Notes: generated by a model from the letters alone, not told the origin. Numbered from the stretch's first letter, positions 1 to 5,683 are shown. The stretch is DNA of 5,683 nucleotides from Gammaproteobacteria bacterium UBA2810 (GCA_002351705.1 DEHC01000031.1:1-5683); one strand, 5' to 3'. Translations and numbers: made by a program.

Positions 1-150
1 GCCTGGGCAGAGAAAAGGCTCGAGATGGCAGATTCGGACAGGACAATACAGGGATACGCAGACGGGGTGTTCTGGGAAAGGAACACCGCGTCGCTGCAGA
101 AAAGCAGGCAGAGCGATCCTGATATCTGGAGCCTGGCACGGCATGTATAA
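1..150 (+). CDS. C-terminal end of an unidentified protein, possibly the partner of the restriction endonuclease (5' partial)
   Basis: Frame 1 is open from the window edge to a TAA at 148-150 and gives 49 residues. The segment is hydrophilic and charged, with three Trp and several Arg and Lys, and ends in Leu-Ala-Arg-His-Val. I recognise no domain, and the C-terminal motif X of cytosine-5 methyltransferases is not visible. The stop overlaps the start of the next gene in the 8-base string ATGTATAA, which indicates one operon and probable translational coupling. Because the next gene encodes a restriction-endonuclease-like protein, the cognate DNA methyltransferase is the natural guess, but that rests on position only. 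A helper or unrelated protein is equally compatible with so short a fragment. The existence of the coding end is more secure than any function. Confidence 0.55.
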   Translation, partial: AWAEKRLEMADSDRTIQGYADGVFWERNTASLQKSRQSDPDIWSLARHV

Positions 151-412
151 CAAAGAGCTTATTGAAAAACTTGTCTGCTTCATACAGCAGCATGACGGCA
201 CTGCGGACAAGAGGCTGCTATCAGCCATGGTGCAGGACGCCTTTCATCTTGAGCGCAGCCGGTCAGTGTACTTCTGTCCTGACTTTGCCATAAGGTTCAG
301 CCAGTCACAAAGAGAGCGTATGAGCAATACCGTGCTGTCACTCTCTGCCTTGCAGAAATACGACAGCATCCCGTTCATTGTATGCATAGTCACTCCCGCA
401 AAAATTATCTGA
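143..412 (+). CDS. N-terminal fragment of the split restriction endonuclease
   Basis: This is the 89-residue first piece of the split gene. It begins with a Lys/Glu-rich helix and runs through the segment SNTVLSLSALQKYDSIPF into a hydrophobic strand. It then terminates at TGA 410-412, two codons after the frame leaves the one used downstream. It holds no nuclease catalytic residues, so alone it should be inactive. The start is supported by the 8-base overlap with the preceding stop and by GGAG at 128-131. The last two residues (Ile-Ile) are an artefact of the shifted frame. An independent small gene is possible, but the continuity of the protein into the next frame argues against it. Confidence 0.6.
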   Translation: MYNKELIEKLVCFIQQHDGTADKRLLSAMVQDAFHLERSRSVYFCPDFAIRFSQSQRERMSNTVLSLSALQKYDSIPFIVCIVTPAKII

Positions 413-1299
413 TGCTGGCGAATACAACGTTCCTGATCAAGCTGAGCCATTCCTCGCAGAACTTTACGGCCGACAACATCAAAGGGAGCTTCAACGGCAC
501 TGATATCATGCCGGAATACCAGGGGCTCAGCAACATCCCTGAGAATTTCGAGGCGCTGTTCGCGCTCCACTCGGAAATTTCCTTCCAGGGCAACCTGTCA
601 CGGCTTGTGGAAAACACACAAGGGATTAACGGGCGCATTGAGAAACTTGACGTTACCGCTCCGATGGAATCCGCCATCATGAGGTCTCCCCGGAGGGCCG
701 TGGAATTCCTGCATTCGGATGATTACCTTGATTTAAGAGCTGACCTCAACTCGCGGGTACACTCGGCTCAGGACGCAATAATCAAGGCTGCACGGTATCC
801 CAACGTGAATATCCGCGGCCGGGTCATTGAATATCTGATAACAAACAGCAATCCGGCATCAAGGGCTCAGATTTGCGAGGCACTTGAAAACAATCTGCCG
901 CTCCCGCAGTTCCTTACAGAGGACAGGCTGGGAGACTATTCAAAGTCATACCCGTCGTATGACACAGAAACTGACATAAAGACCAAAATACTGTTCCTGC
1001 ACGGCAATCCCAAAGGCTTCAACATAGACAAGCTGTTAAAATTTCTGTCGGAGCCGAAGTCCGTATATCTTATATATGTCCTCGGCATCGGAAGCAGAGA
1101 TATCTTTACCAGGCTGATCTCTGTTTTCGATGAGAGGCTCATCAGCTCCACTCATATAGAATCTCACTGGTCAGGCCGGAATACCCGCGGCACAGTCCAG
1201 TTCACCGAAGATGCGCTTTCCAATATTCTGAACCAGCCGGACTGCCCGCAGATTGACTCCGATCTTGCGAAGCAGTTTCTCAGACGTCTGATCGGCTGA
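382..1299 (+). CDS. C-terminal, catalytic portion of the split restriction endonuclease
   Basis: This 305-residue frame opens inside the end of the first piece. The ATG at 382 is probably not a natural start: its first seven residues come from the shifted frame, and no Shine-Dalgarno sequence precedes it. True homologous sequence seems to begin at Asn8. Visible blocks are a polar stretch at about 14-45 (ANTTF, SHSSQ, then DNIKGSFNGTDI), a helical middle at about 100-150, and the nuclease core with Glu150, Asp198 and Lys200. A hydrophobic strand at 227-236 (SVYLIYVLGI) follows. The E...DxK spacing and the Lys-Thr-Lys after Asp198 are typical of PD-(D/E)XK restriction enzymes, hence the call. 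The specific family is not identified. If translated alone it would lack the first quarter of the enzyme. Confidence 0.65.
   Translation: MHSHSRKNYLMLANTTFLIKLSHSSQNFTADNIKGSFNGTDIMPEYQGLSNIPENFEALFALHSEISFQGNLSRLVENTQGINGRIEKLDVTAPMESAIMRSPRRAVEFLHSDDYLDLRADLNSRVHSAQDAIIKAARYPNVNIRGRVIEYLITNSNPASRAQICEALENNLPLPQFLTEDRLGDYSKSYPSYDTETDIKTKILFLHGNPKGFNIDKLLKFLSEPKSVYLIYVLGIGSRDIFTRLISVFDERLISSTHIESHWSGRNTRGTVQFTEDALSNILNQPDCPQIDSDLAKQFLRRLIG
398..412 (+). other. Frameshift point in an A run within the endonuclease gene
   Basis: GC is followed by five A residues (400-404) and then TTAT. Six A residues would let the codons for Ala-Lys-Asn-Tyr-Leu run on without the TGA at 410-412. The break is therefore explained by loss of one A in a homopolymer, or equivalently by a -1 shift of the ribosome. 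I see no good slippery heptamer, since shifting Ile ATT back to AAT mismatches, and no obvious stimulatory hairpin. Mutation or sequencing error is therefore more likely than programmed frameshifting. Confidence 0.6.
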
Positions 1300-1382
1300 A
1301 AGCAGAGGAAACCGCAGAGCAGCACAACGGCACTCAGGCAAGGAGCGGTGTTCCTGCACTGTCCGTGGCGCCGGAGCTCCCC

Positions 1383-1417
1383 AAAAAACAATCCCGCAGC
1401 TTTTCAGGGCCGCGGGA
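1383..1417. terminator. Rho-independent terminator between convergent genes
   Basis: The inverted repeat TCCCGC (1392-1397) pairs with GCGGGA (1412-1417). After one mismatch, two more GC pairs extend the stem around a loop of about 8 bases. On the minus strand the stem is followed by a T tract (complement of AAAAAA at 1383-1388), which makes a good terminator for the autotransporter gene ending at 1454. On the plus strand the following 20 bases are T-rich but interrupted, so it may also stop transcription from the endonuclease side. The endonuclease stop lies about 90 bases upstream, and I see nothing else in 1300-1382. Confidence 0.75.
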
Positions 1418-1453
1418 CTTTCTGTGTTTGCTTCTTTTCAGGATTTCAGCTCA

Positions 1454-4321
1454 TCAGAACTCGAAGCGCACTCCGAGCGAAACCCTGGCCTCAGAGTCGG
1501 TGTGCTCCGAGCCCCCGAAGCCCGCCGAGATGCCAAGGCCGAGCCTGTCCTTGTACTCTGCGTTGAGGCCCGCCTTCACATCCCAGGAGACGCCGTCCGA
1601 GATGTCCGATGCTGCGCTCACCTCAGGGCCGCCAAGGTTCGTGTGCGTGGTGACGTCCCTGTCGCCTGCCGTGAAGATAAGACTTGCGTCCGCGGCGGGG
1701 CTGAGGCTCCAGTCCCCTGCCTTAAAGTCGCTGCTGACCTTCACTCCGACCGGGAAGGTTTCCTGCTCCACGGTGACCTTCCCGGTCCTGATGGCGGCGC
1801 CCTTCTCAGTCCTCACATCAGATGCCTTGGTGCTGACCTTCGTGCAGCGCACTCCGGCATGCGGGGAGACCTTGACCTTTCCGGCCTTTATGTCATACCT
1901 TGCCTGCACTCCGGCGGTCCATACGTCAGCATCGGCGTCGCCCTTGAGCTTCCCAATGGGCGAGGTCTGCTCCGCGTCTCCGGTGACCTTTGTTATTCCG
2001 GTGTCTGCCGCCAGGGTGAAATCACCGAACTCCATGCTCCCGTAGATGCTCCCTCCCCAGAAGTCGAAGTCATTCTTCGTGTAGGAGTGGCTGCCCTCAG
2101 AGTGGGAGGTTCCGCTTCCCGTAGAGAACGATGCGCCCACGATATAGCTTCCGCCGAACTTCACGTCAGCCCCGAGCACCGTGCCGTAGAGCCCGGTCGA
2201 AATGCCGTAGTCTCCGGTGAGCCCCGCGCTGAGCCCGTCCGAGTCATAGTGCATATACACAGGCTGCAGCCAGACGCCGGCGCTGGTGCCCTCAATAGTT
2301 CCCTGCCTTGCGATTGACGCGGCGCCGAAGACGAGGCGCTCCGATACGGAGTCATACGAGGCACGCCCCGCGAGGAGCGAGTTCTGTATGGTTCCCGAAA
2401 GGACCGAGAACCTCGCGGCCGAGTTGAAGGCCTTCGCGCTCTCCTCAGATGACATCGCGTCGGAGAGGAACGAGCCGTCCTCCACCGTGCCGCCTGCCTC
2501 AATCCAGCTGTTCACCGGGTCCTTCACGGAACTCTCCACGCCCTCGTCCTGGATGCCGCGGCAGCGGGCGAGGACCGAGCCGTTCCCCAGGGGGTCAAGG
2601 ATGAAGGCGCCGCCGAGCATGGTGTACTCGCCGCCGAGCGGCAGCGTGCTGTCAGTGACAGTCCCTGACTTCGCCCCGAACACCGGGATGACGTCGTTCG
2701 CGGCCACATCGGTCTTCGTAATCTCAATGGTGCCGGAGTTATGAACCTTTCCGCCCTTCTCGAAGATGACAGCCGCGCCGCCCTCAAGGGCCGCAGCGGA
2801 GACAGTGAGCTTCGAGCCCTTCCCGACCGTTACGGTGTCGGCATAAGAGGAGGAGGCTGACGCCGCCGAAGGAACCAGCGCTGCGGAAGCGCCCTTTGCC
2901 TGAGCGCCGTTCAGGACGTACACAGGAAGGACAGACCAGGAACTGACCGCTGCTGATGCAGAGGACACCGCGGAGGCTGAAGGAGCCTTCGTGAGAGTCC
3001 CGTCAACGGTGATTGAGGAGCCCTTCGCGAGCGTGACCTTCTTGTCGATGAAGCCCAGAGCCTTCAGGCTCTTTCCCTCAACCTCCTTAACCTCGGTCCT
3101 GAAAAGCTCAGACCCGCCCTTTGTGTCGCCGATGTAGAACGCGGAGCTGCTGCCTGCCGTGAGGCCTCCCGAGAGGACTCCGTCAGTCCCCGAGGACGAG
3201 AGGCCGGTCATGGTGAGGACTGTGGGAGCGGAGCCGCTGGTGTTCACGAGCATCGCGCTGTATCCGCCGAAGTCAGCGGTTCCCGCAGTGAGGGACGCGA
3301 TGTTCCCGAGGGTGAAGTCGCCTCCCAGGACAAGGGGCTTCTCCGCTGTGACAGAGCCGCTTCCCGAGATGGTGCCCGATGCAGTGAGGCTCTCCGCTGT
3401 GACGGTGCCGGTCACGGTGCTGTCACCAAGGACAGCATCCTTCGCGCTGAGGCTTCCCGTGATGTCCGCGCTCCTCGCGCTGAAGCTCCCTGCGGTAAGC
3501 GAGCCCGAGATGTCGGCCTTCTCCTTTGCCGTAATGCTTCCGCTGCCGGTCACCGTGCCCGAGACAGTGAGATTGTCCGCAGAGAGGCTCCCGTCAGCAG
3601 CGGCGGATGATTCCTCTGGCACGGCAGCGTCAGCCGCAGTGACGGATGCGCCCTTAAGGATGGCAGAGCCGTTCTCCATGGTGAATTTTTCTGACGCCTC
3701 AATCTTCCCGCTGCCGCCGAGGCTCCCCACGGATGTGAGGCTCTTCGCGGTGAGAGTGCCGGTTTCCGCAACCGTGGCATTGCCGAGAACGGCGTCACCA
3801 GCCGCTAGCTTTCCGGAAATGTCAGCACTCTTCGCGCAGATGCGCTCCGCGGCGAATTCTCCGGAGATGTCAGCCTTGCCGTTGACCGCGAATTTCCCGC
3901 TGCCGCCAACCGTTCCCGAAGCCGTGAGATTTTCCGCGGTGACAGAGCCGGTGACATCTGACACCGAGCCTTCTTCCAGGGTGAGAGTGCCGGCGGTCAG
4001 GGATCCTGACACGTCTGCGCCCTTCTTCACCGTGATCTTTCCGCTGCCCTCAGCTGTTCCGGCCGCGGTGAGGCTGTCTGCGGTGACTGTGCCGTTAACA
4101 GTTGATTTCGAGCCTTCGGCAAGAGTAAGCGTACCAGCCGTCAGGGAGCCTGAAATATCGGCGGTTTTGTTCTCAGTGATGCTGCCTGTTCCGTCAGCTG
4201 TTCCGGCCGCGGTGAGGCTGTCTGCGGTGACTGTGCCGCTCACAGTTGATTTCGAGCCTTCGGCAAGAGTAAGAGTGCCTGCCGAGATGTTAAGTCCCGG
4301 CGCGCAATATGTCGCCTGCAC
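1454..4321 (-). CDS. Autotransporter with repetitive beta-solenoid passenger and C-terminal barrel, lacking a signal peptide (probably 5'-truncated)
   Basis: The frame encodes 955 residues and ends in tandem stop codons (TGATGA, 1451-1456). Residues about 13-340 are Gly/Thr/Ser/Ala-rich repeats with alternating hydrophobic positions (GTLTLAEGSKSTV and TVTADSLTAAGT types), as expected of a beta-solenoid passenger displayed at the cell surface. A Ser/Ala-rich segment lies at about 445-495 and more solenoid follows to about 585. Residues 624-663 form a plausible linker helix. From about 681 (AGVWLQP) to the end, alternating aromatic and polar strands form the type Va barrel, closing with VSLGVRFEF, an aromatic C-terminus recognised by the outer-membrane assembly machinery. 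Type Va proteins need a Sec signal peptide, and none is present here. Translation would begin at GTG 4321, without a Shine-Dalgarno sequence at usable distance, and an in-frame stop lies at 4358-4360. The copy may be silent or truncated. Passenger function (adhesion, aggregation or other) is unknown, and no protease motif is seen. Confidence 0.85.
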   Translation of the reverse strand: MQATYCAPGLNISAGTLTLAEGSKSTVSGTVTADSLTAAGTADGTGSITENKTADISGSLTAGTLTLAEGSKSTVNGTVTADSLTAAGTAEGSGKITVKKGADVSGSLTAGTLTLEEGSVSDVTGSVTAENLTASGTVGGSGKFAVNGKADISGEFAAERICAKSADISGKLAAGDAVLGNATVAETGTLTAKSLTSVGSLGGSGKIEASEKFTMENGSAILKGASVTAADAAVPEESSAAADGSLSADNLTVSGTVTGSGSITAKEKADISGSLTAGSFSARSADITGSLSAKDAVLGDSTVTGTVTAESLTASGTISGSGSVTAEKPLVLGGDFTLGNIASLTAGTADFGGYSAMLVNTSGSAPTVLTMTGLSSSGTDGVLSGGLTAGSSSAFYIGDTKGGSELFRTEVKEVEGKSLKALGFIDKKVTLAKGSSITVDGTLTKAPSASAVSSASAAVSSWSVLPVYVLNGAQAKGASAALVPSAASASSSYADTVTVGKGSKLTVSAAALEGGAAVIFEKGGKVHNSGTIEITKTDVAANDVIPVFGAKSGTVTDSTLPLGGEYTMLGGAFILDPLGNGSVLARCRGIQDEGVESSVKDPVNSWIEAGGTVEDGSFLSDAMSSEESAKAFNSAARFSVLSGTIQNSLLAGRASYDSVSERLVFGAASIARQGTIEGTSAGVWLQPVYMHYDSDGLSAGLTGDYGISTGLYGTVLGADVKFGGSYIVGASFSTGSGTSHSEGSHSYTKNDFDFWGGSIYGSMEFGDFTLAADTGITKVTGDAEQTSPIGKLKGDADADVWTAGVQARYDIKAGKVKVSPHAGVRCTKVSTKASDVRTEKGAAIRTGKVTVEQETFPVGVKVSSDFKAGDWSLSPAADASLIFTAGDRDVTTHTNLGGPEVSAASDISDGVSWDVKAGLNAEYKDRLGLGISAGFGGSEHTDSEARVSLGVRFEF
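4051..4139 (-). repeat. Near-identical direct repeat, copy 2 of the 144-bp unit
   Basis: Hand alignment with 4195-4283 gives about 84 of 89 identical bases. Differences fall in two small clusters, near the middle and at the high-coordinate end. The copies start exactly 144 bases apart, so recombination between them would delete or add one whole 48-residue coil in frame. Confidence 0.8.
4195..4283 (-). repeat. Near-identical direct repeat, copy 1 of the 144-bp unit
   Basis: This is the partner of 4051-4139 and the most N-terminal repeat of the frame. Similarity to the repeat pattern fades just beyond 4283-4290, where unrelated sequence begins. That makes this copy the edge of the preserved passenger region. 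Confidence 0.8.
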
Positions 4322-4441
4322 TGAAGAGTGGGATATACGTAATTTCCTCCTCAGACCTCACCAGCTCCCGCAATTCCCCGGCATGAGCCCCCGTCCGTGA
4401 CTCTCCGACAGCAGGCTGCAATGCCTGATTCCGGAAAACTG
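4290..4441 (-). pseudogene. Possible decayed coding tail at the autotransporter 5' boundary
   Basis: A minus-strand frame different from the autotransporter frame is open from just after TGA 4617-4619 to TAA 4290-4292, with no ATG anywhere. Its last 30 or so residues (including GELRELVRSEEEITY and IPLFSAGDIL) have an amphipathic, protein-like composition. The part above 4441 is Arg/Pro/Ser-rich and does not look like coding sequence. The stop falls right at the edge of the first repeat. I do not recognise the peptide. It could be the remnant of a displaced gene or chance openness in GC-rich DNA. Confidence 0.2.
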
Positions 4442-4954
4442 AGTATGGATTTGATCGGCTGACGCACGGAGAGGGGGCCCGCCGCCGGCGCGAAAGACTG
4501 TCAGAGGAAAATACAGGGAAAACATCCGGCCCCTTCAGGCTTTGGGGTGGGAGATCCTTATGATGCGCGCATGGCGCGGCCGTGATGAGGCGCTCACAGA
4601 CTGCAGCCCGGACGCATCATCAGATGGCAGGAATATTGATTGGATATGAATACGAGGTCCTGAGCACGTGAGGAATCCAGCTGAACACCGGCCCCTGAGG
4701 AATGGATTGCAATAGCATTCACCGCCCGACAGGCTCAGTGCGGGAGAGGCCTTTGGCCATGCAGTCTCCAAGGACGCCGGCTCACCGCCCACGCGCGGCA
4801 GCACCCGGAAGCGCCCGCTCACGAGGCGCGAAGCCGCATAAGAGCTCACCTCACAGGGCATCCACACGCCCGGGGATTATTTCACCTTTGCCTGAATCAT
4901 GAGCTTCCGCCCGGAGCCGCAGCCTTTGCCCCATGGCAAAAGCTCACGGGGAGA
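4322..4954. other. Gap of about 630 bases with no convincing gene
   Basis: Reading frames here have atypical Arg/Pro/Cys/Ser-rich products, and none has a good start with a ribosome binding site. No tRNA cloverleaf, riboswitch or clear sigma-70 promoter pair could be picked out. An AGGAGG on the minus strand (4346-4351) lies 24 bases before the autotransporter GTG, too far to serve it. Small palindromes (for example CGCCGGCG near 4484) and the hairpin at 4921-4944 are the only structure. The region may hold degenerated sequence left by a rearrangement. Confidence 0.5.
4921..4944 (-). terminator. Hairpin just downstream of the EAL gene; terminator-like but without a T tract
   Basis: AGCTTTTGCC and GGCAAAGGCT (minus-strand reading) pair over 10 bp with a single G-U wobble and a four-base loop. 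The hairpin begins 10 bases after the EAL stop codon. The sequence beyond it on the minus strand is GC-rich, so intrinsic termination would be weak. A role as a 3' end-protecting hairpin or a rho-dependent end is also possible. An alternative longer pairing (4901-4906 with 4940-4945) would compete with it. Confidence 0.45.
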
Positions 4955-5683
4955 TCATTTCCCTGCTGCAGGCGCCTCACCGGCCGCGGGCGCTTTCCCT
5001 TCAGCTGAGGATCCGGCTGTACCGCCAGCCGCAGCTCTGGGAGCCGCTCCGCCCTCCGGCGCCTTCCCTGCCGCGAGCCTCATTGAGCGGAGGAACTCCG
5101 CCGCGGAGACGTTGATGTCCGGAATGACAACGCCGTCTGCCCCGTCCTTCCCCGCTCCGGCATTTCCTGCTCCCTGAGCGCCGGCTCCGGATGCTCCCTC
5201 AGACGCCTTCCCGCCTGTGCCAGTCCCGAGGTATTTCGCCCTCGCCTCCTCCTCGGTCTTCCTGACCTTCCCGGCGGCCTCGAGGGAGATCTTCATCTTC
5301 TTCTCGCTCTCGAGGTAGGCGTCAATCTGGTCATAGGGAATAGGCTTCGAGAAATAGTATCCCTGCGAGTACCTTATGCCCTTCGACATGAGGAAGTTCT
5401 GCAGATCCTCTGACTCGGCGTACTCCGCGACGAGATCGACGTTGAAGACATTGGACATGTAGATGATGACGTCCATCAGCTGCCGGTTCATCGGGTCGTT
5501 GAGGAGGTTCTTGATGATCTCCCCGTCTATTTTGATGATGTCCGGCCTCATCTTGATGATCTCGAGGAGGTTCGAGTACCCGGAGCCGAAGTCGTCTATC
5601 GCGAGCTTCACGTGGTGCTCCCTTACCTTCTGTATGAAGCCCGTCAGGATGTTCTGGTCGCTGAAGCCCTCGGACTCCAGGAT
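4955..5683 (-). CDS. EAL-domain cyclic-di-GMP phosphodiesterase with Ala/Gly-rich tail (5' partial)
   Basis: The frame is open from the right window edge to TGA 4955-4957 and gives 242 residues, so the internal GTG at 5611 is not the start. It holds the C-terminal part of an EAL domain: a Glu in ILES (residue 3, aligning with the third EAL glutamate motif), DDFGSGYSN with Asp30-Asp31, IIKID with Lys51, VAEYAES with Glu87 and Glu90, and QGYYFSKPIP with Gln107. These are the metal- and substrate-binding positions of active phosphodiesterases, which hydrolyse cyclic di-GMP to linear pGpG in the cytoplasm. The EAL signature itself and any sensor or GGDEF domain lie outside the window. After the domain come a charged helix (about 118-152) and a low-complexity Ala/Gly/Lys/Glu tail (153-242), interrupted by a more ordered stretch at about 185-203 (VVIPDINVSAAEFLRSMRL). 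Such a tail is unusual for the family. Activity is likely but unproven. Confidence 0.88.
   Translation of the reverse strand: MLESEGFSDQNILTGFIQKVREHHVKLAIDDFGSGYSNLLEIIKMRPDIIKIDGEIIKNLLNDPMNRQLMDVIIYMSNVFNVDLVAEYAESEDLQNFLMSKGIRYSQGYYFSKPIPYDQIDAYLESEKKMKISLEAAGKVRKTEEEARAKYLGTGTGGKASEGASGAGAQGAGNAGAGKDGADGVVIPDINVSAAEFLRSMRLAAGKAPEGGAAPRAAAGGTAGSSAEGKAPAAGEAPAAGK

Larger units (their letters stand above)
143..1299 (+). pseudogene. Type II restriction endonuclease-like gene, PD-(D/E)XK fold, split by a one-base frameshift
   Basis: Two overlapping frames read as one protein. The first ends in a hydrophobic stretch IVCIVTPAK, and the second continues naturally as NYLMLANTTFL. Joining them at the A run (400-404) needs one additional A and gives about 385 residues, a normal size for a type II enzyme. 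The C-terminal half carries a PD-(D/E)XK-type core: Glu150 in an R-G-R-x-I-E helix and Asp198-Ile-Lys200 at the start of a hydrophobic strand (numbering from 382), followed by a Lys-rich alternating segment. Such enzymes cut unmethylated DNA at a short site and need a matching methyltransferase. I cannot name the recognition sequence. As written the product is not made in full, so the gene is inactive, frameshifted at translation, or mis-sequenced. The start ATG overlaps the preceding stop, and a GGAG at 128-131 can serve as ribosome binding site 11 bases upstream. Confidence 0.65.
3302..4285 (-). repeat. Tandem 48-residue passenger repeats (144-bp period, degenerating downstream)
   Basis: The motif GTLTL-x-EGS recurs at residues 15, 63 and 111 of the autotransporter, exactly 48 residues apart. 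Each unit reads roughly as strand, turn, TVTADSLTAAGT, a GSG turn, a charged strand and ADISGSLTAG. Two later and longer units (about 150-215 and 268-330) share an added module SADI(S/T)G followed by DAVLG and end in the same GSG turn. The array stops near residue 340. The pattern suggests duplication of solenoid coils, with the most recent copies at the N-terminal end. Confidence 0.8.

Noticed and set aside
398..412. Programmed -1 ribosomal frameshift
   Set aside because: The A run does not form a good slippery heptamer, because the second tRNA would mismatch. No convincing downstream structure was seen, so mutation or sequencing error is simpler.
1365..2045. 226-codon plus-strand frame
   Set aside because: It is antisense to the barrel, crosses the terminator hairpin, and is Ser/Pro/Thr-rich without domains.
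1424..2317. 297-codon plus-strand frame
   Set aside because: It lies entirely opposite the autotransporter barrel, with Arg/His/Gly/Val-rich noncoding composition.
3302..4285. CRISPR array
   Set aside because: The repeats are protein-coding, 144 bp in period, and degenerate downstream. They lack short identical repeats with unique spacers.
4346..4351. AGGAGG (minus strand) as ribosome binding site for the autotransporter
   Set aside because: It is 24 bases before the GTG with no ATG, GTG or TTG in frame at proper spacing. It is equally well explained as codons of the alternative frame.
3159..4400. 413-codon plus-strand frame
   Set aside because: It is antisense to the autotransporter repeats. 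The product is a Pro/Val/Ser/Ala-rich mirror of the solenoid codons and arises from GC-rich repeats lacking stops. No domain was seen.
4535..4867. 110-codon minus-strand frame in the intergenic gap
   Set aside because: It is rich in Cys, Ser, Pro and Arg, has no ribosome binding site and no recognisable motif. It is most likely chance.
4899..5177. 92-codon plus-strand frame
   Set aside because: It is antisense to the Ala/Gly-rich tail of the EAL protein. Its Pro/Ala repeats are the mirror of that low-complexity sequence.

Overview
The window comes from a Gram-negative bacterium, most likely a member of the Proteobacteria. The evidence is a type V autotransporter with a C-terminal outer-membrane barrel ending in an aromatic residue, and an EAL-type cyclic-di-GMP phosphodiesterase. 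Codon third positions are GC-rich in the right two thirds and visibly less so in the left 1.3 kb. The genus cannot be determined from the sequence.

Left part (1-1299, plus strand): the tail of an unidentified gene overlaps by 8 bases the start of a restriction-endonuclease-like gene. The endonuclease reading frame is split in two (143-412 and 382-1299). One extra A in the short A run at 400-404 would restore a protein of about 385 residues. The C-terminal half carries a recognisable PD-(D/E)XK nuclease core (E, then D-I-K). The arrangement suggests a type II restriction-modification locus whose other member, perhaps the methyltransferase, lies mostly left of the window.

Middle (1454-4321, minus strand): a 955-residue autotransporter reading frame has a beta-solenoid passenger built on 48-residue repeats, a short helical linker and a complete C-terminal barrel. 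It converges on the endonuclease gene, and a strong hairpin with a T tract at 1383-1417 separates the two. The frame has no visible signal peptide. It starts at a GTG almost directly on the first repeat, next to unrelated sequence, so it looks like a 5'-truncated or silent copy.

Right part: 4322-4954 is a gap of about 630 bases with no convincing gene, apart from a possible decayed coding tail entering the autotransporter boundary. At 4955-5683 (minus strand) lies the C-terminal part of an EAL-domain protein with most catalytic residues intact and an unusual Ala/Gly-rich tail of about 90 residues. A 10-bp hairpin follows its stop codon.

I see no tRNA, rRNA, CRISPR array or complete mobile element. 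The most interesting points are the single-base break in the endonuclease, the signal-less repeat autotransporter with its abrupt 5' boundary, and the near-identical 144-bp-spaced repeats that could drive recombination.
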